DNA from: JADCCX01 sp031373545
GTDB taxonomy: Bacteria > Pseudomonadota > Alphaproteobacteria > Rhizobiales > Beijerinckiaceae
Assembly (NCBI GenBank): GCA_031373545.1
Contig: JANMMT010000091.1
Coordinates: forward strand, 1 to 33,107
DNA: 33,107 nucleotides
Direction: 5' to 3'
The first letter of the stretch is position 1. Each line of letters begins with the position of its first letter. Below the pieces are notes generated by a model. The model did no database searches and was not told the origin of the DNA. It saw nothing but the letters and a program-made list of their open reading frames with translations. Made by a program: the position numbers and the translations under genes. Positions 31,293 through 33,107 of this stretch are shown here, one piece after another.

Positions 31293-33107
31293 TCACACGA
31301 AGAGAAAATCCGCCGCCGTCACGTTGGCGATGCCTGCAAGCATGATGGTGCTGAACTGCATCGTGCCACCTGCAAAGGTGATCAGCGTGCCGCCGCCCTG
31401 TGCGGTCAATGTGATCGCCGATGAAAGATCGCCGGCCGCATAGCCGCGACCGGTCAAATCGATGCGATCCGCGCCGGTGGTGAAATCGATAATGAGATCG
31501 TCGCCCATGTTGCCGTTGCTGATGTATCTGAAGAGATCATTGCCGCCCAGACCCACCAGCGTGTCGCTGCCCGAACCACCGACAACCGTATCGGCAAAGT
31601 TCGAGCCGAAGATCAGGTCTGCACCGCCATACCCGTACATGGTCATGCCCACCGTGTTGTTGTTGCCATAGAGCGTGTTGGCAAGGCTGTTGCCCGAGCC
31701 TTCCGTCGCGCCGCCAAAGCTGACAAGCTGCTCCACATCATCCGCCAGATTTCTGACATTGTAGCTGGCATAAACCGTGTCGCGCCCTTCGCCGGCATTC
31801 TCGACAATCGCGTCTGTGGCGGACGTGGAATAATACACATCGTCACCCGCACCGCCGACCATGCGGTTGGCGCCGCCCAGACCTTGCAGAATGTCGTTGC
31901 CGTTGCCGCCGGTGAGTGTGTCGGCCTGGTTGGAACCCATGACCCAGTCGTTGCCGTCACCGCCATCAAGTATCTGGCTCAAGTTGGAATTGAGGCCGAA
32001 CAGATTGTTGTCGCCGCTGTTGCCGGTCACGGTGGTCGCTGCGCCGTAAACAACGGCTTGTTCCACATTGGCGGCAAGCGTCACATTTGCCTGGGTGTAG
32101 AGCGTGTCGAAGCCGCTACCCGTGTTCTCGATGATCATGTCCCCGCTCTGGAACAGGTAATAGACATCGTCGCCAGCGCCGCCGCTGAGCGTGTCCGCGC
32201 CATTGACCGCGAGATACGCGAGGATGATGTCATTGCCGTCGCCGCCGTCCAGACTGTCCGCATAGTTGGAGCCGTACAGCACATCCGCTCCGCCAAGACC
32301 CAGGAAGGTCACGCCGTTGAAGCGAACCGTGCCATCGAAGGTGTTGACGTTTGCGTCCCCTGTGCCGGTCAACACTGTTGCGCCTGTGGCAATGACATAC
32401 TCCACGTTGACCCAGTTGGTGAAGGAGACACTGGTGTAGACATAGTCAAAACCCTCGCCCGCAAGCTCGGTGACGACGTCGCCCGCATTGTCCACGGTGT
32501 AAAAGTCGCCGCCCGCGCCGCCCACCATCGTGTCAGCACCTGTGCCGCCGTTGATCACATTGGAGGCTGCGTTGCCGGTGAGCACATTGTCCGCACCGTT
32601 GCCCGTGCCATTGATGGCACCTGCAGCTGCTGCCATACGTAGATTTTCGAGGTTGGCGCCCAGTGTGTACGTGATGCTTGTCTCGACCGTATCCGTGCCT
32701 TCATTCGCCAACTCGGTGACCACATCACCCGCGTTGTCGACACCGTAGACGTCATTGCCCACACCGCCGACGAGGCTGTCCGTGCCCGCGCCACCATCCA
32801 GCGTATCATCACCCGCACCGCCAAAAAGCGAATCGTTGCCAAGGCCCGCATTGATGCTGTCATTGCCGCGCCCGGAGCGGATCAGGTTAGCAGCGTCGTT
32901 GCCGGTGATCGTGTCGTTGCCATCGCCGGTGTAAACGTTCTCGATGATCGTGCCGGCCGCGATGGTGAGGGTCTGCCCCGCGAGCGTGCTGGCTCCCGCT
33001 CGTGGCGCGGCTGACCTGGAACCCGGGTCGCATCGGCTTGCTCCCCTCCGCGGCAGTTCGGTTCGGCCTCGTCGCGGCGGCGCTCGCCATCGCGATGGCC
33101 GCTGGCG
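31293..33107 (-). CDS. RTX-type calcium-binding secreted protein, C-terminal part
   Basis: The visible part, about 565 residues from ~32990 to the stop, is made of glycine/aspartate nonapeptide repeats (GGAGDD, GGDGND, GLGGAD and similar) that bind Ca2+ in a parallel beta-roll outside the cell. They are interleaved with a longer unit of the type DVYxxxxxxDxIxENxGxGxDTVY. It ends in a type I secretion signal-like tail, NVTAADFLFV. The most upstream clear part, GQTLTIAAGTIIENVYTGDG, resembles the M10_C region of serralysin-like proteases, so a catalytic or adhesive domain may lie beyond the window. The frame is open to the edge, but bases ~33000-33107 translate to an Arg/Pro-rich stretch unlike the rest. 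Confidence 0.85.
   Translation of the reverse strand, partial: RQRPSRWRAPPRRGRTELPRRGASRCDPGSRSAAPRAGASTLAGQTLTIAAGTIIENVYTGDGNDTITGNDAANLIRSGRGNDSINAGLGNDSLFGGAGDDTLDGGAGTDSLVGGVGNDVYGVDNAGDVVTELANEGTDTVETSITYTLGANLENLRMAAAAGAINGTGNGADNVLTGNAASNVINGGTGADTMVGGAGGDFYTVDNAGDVVTELAGEGFDYVYTSVSFTNWVNVEYVIATGATVLTGTGDANVNTFDGTVRFNGVTFLGLGGADVLYGSNYADSLDGGDGNDIILAYLAVNGADTLSGGAGDDVYYLFQSGDMIIENTGSGFDTLYTQANVTLAANVEQAVVYGAATTVTGNSGDNNLFGLNSNLSQILDGGDGNDWVMGSNQADTLTGGNGNDILQGLGGANRMVGGAGDDVYYSTSATDAIVENAGEGRDTVYASYNVRNLADDVEQLVSFGGATEGSGNSLANTLYGNNNTVGMTMYGYGGADLIFGSNFADTVVGGSGSDTLVGLGGNDLFRYISNGNMGDDLIIDFTTGADRIDLTGRGYAAGDLSSAITLTAQGGGTLITFAGGTMQFSTIMLAGIANVTAADFLFV
32990..33107 (+). other. Possible fragment of a membrane-protein gene at the right edge
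   Basis: The plus-strand frame from 32990 reads WLPLVARLTWNPGRIGLLPS followed by AAVRFGLVAAALAIAMAAG to the edge, a plausible transmembrane segment with GC-rich third positions. It overlaps the RTX frame on the other strand, where that frame loses its character. No start codon is assigned. It could be a joined foreign fragment or chance. Confidence 0.25.

Noticed and set aside
31293..32990. Regular repeats resembling a CRISPR or other DNA array
   Set aside because: The periodicity comes from coding of RTX glycine/aspartate repeats; DNA units are not identical and there are no spacers.

Overview
The window is a GC-rich piece of an alphaproteobacterial chromosome, most likely from the Hyphomicrobiales (Rhizobiales). 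The markers are a ChvG/BvrS-type sensor kinase, an IalB-family protein, the bolA / J-protein / cobS block of aerobic cobalamin synthesis, zapA next to a DUF4164 gene, an alphaproteobacterial primase with a degenerate zinc motif, and an ETF-ubiquinone oxidoreductase. I cannot name a genus. Nearly all of it looks like ordinary core and housekeeping DNA. No tRNA, rRNA, CRISPR array, prophage or insertion sequence was recognised.

Layout. 1-2403 (minus): succinate dehydrogenase genes sdhC-sdhD-sdhA; sdhA runs off the left edge and carries an apparent one-base deletion. 2559-5101: a BolA-like gene, then divergently a J-domain protein, cobS and a GNAT acetyltransferase. 5125-5827: a Phd/VapC-like toxin-antitoxin pair with a palindrome over its promoter. 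5824-7825: metallophosphoesterase, YkvA-like protein, ECF sigma factor. 7826-8266: the only long stretch without a secure gene, with palindromes, a three-copy 16-bp repeat and a possible 42-residue membrane peptide. 8267-10557: ialB-like gene, rlmN and a small membrane protein. 10541-14505 (minus): DUF4164, zapA, a divergent PaaK-like adenylating enzyme, DUF1192 and a ChvG-type kinase. 14731-18177: sugar-acid dehydratase, PhzF-like and Nudix-like genes. 18166-21324 (minus): CelD-like acetyltransferase, GlcD-type oxidase and a BrnT/BrnA toxin-antitoxin pair. 21473-24998: dnaG facing murA and a small basic protein. 25130-27545: LuxR-type solo regulator, GT2 glycosyltransferase, small membrane protein. 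27642-31231: alpha/beta hydrolase, a family-4-like uracil-DNA glycosylase without Fe-S ligands, and ETF-ubiquinone oxidoreductase. 31293 to the right edge (minus): C-terminal part of a secreted RTX protein.

How the genes work together. Succinate dehydrogenase and ETF-ubiquinone oxidoreductase both feed electrons to ubiquinone. dnaG, murA, zapA and the UDG serve replication, wall synthesis, division and repair. Two toxin-antitoxin pairs sit in positions where core gene order is usually unbroken (after cobS, before dnaG). Convergent neighbours often share their last bases, so the region is very compact.

No clear new multi-gene system was found. The points most worth a second look are: in-frame tandem duplication of stop-codon-containing 3' ends at both sdhC and the ETF-ubiquinone oxidoreductase gene; the sdhA frameshift; loss of metal-ligand residues in DnaG and the UDG; the PaaK-like enzyme with a rewritten P-loop; the 16-bp repeat before the ialB-like gene; several palindromic operator candidates; and a change of sequence character in the last ~110 bases.
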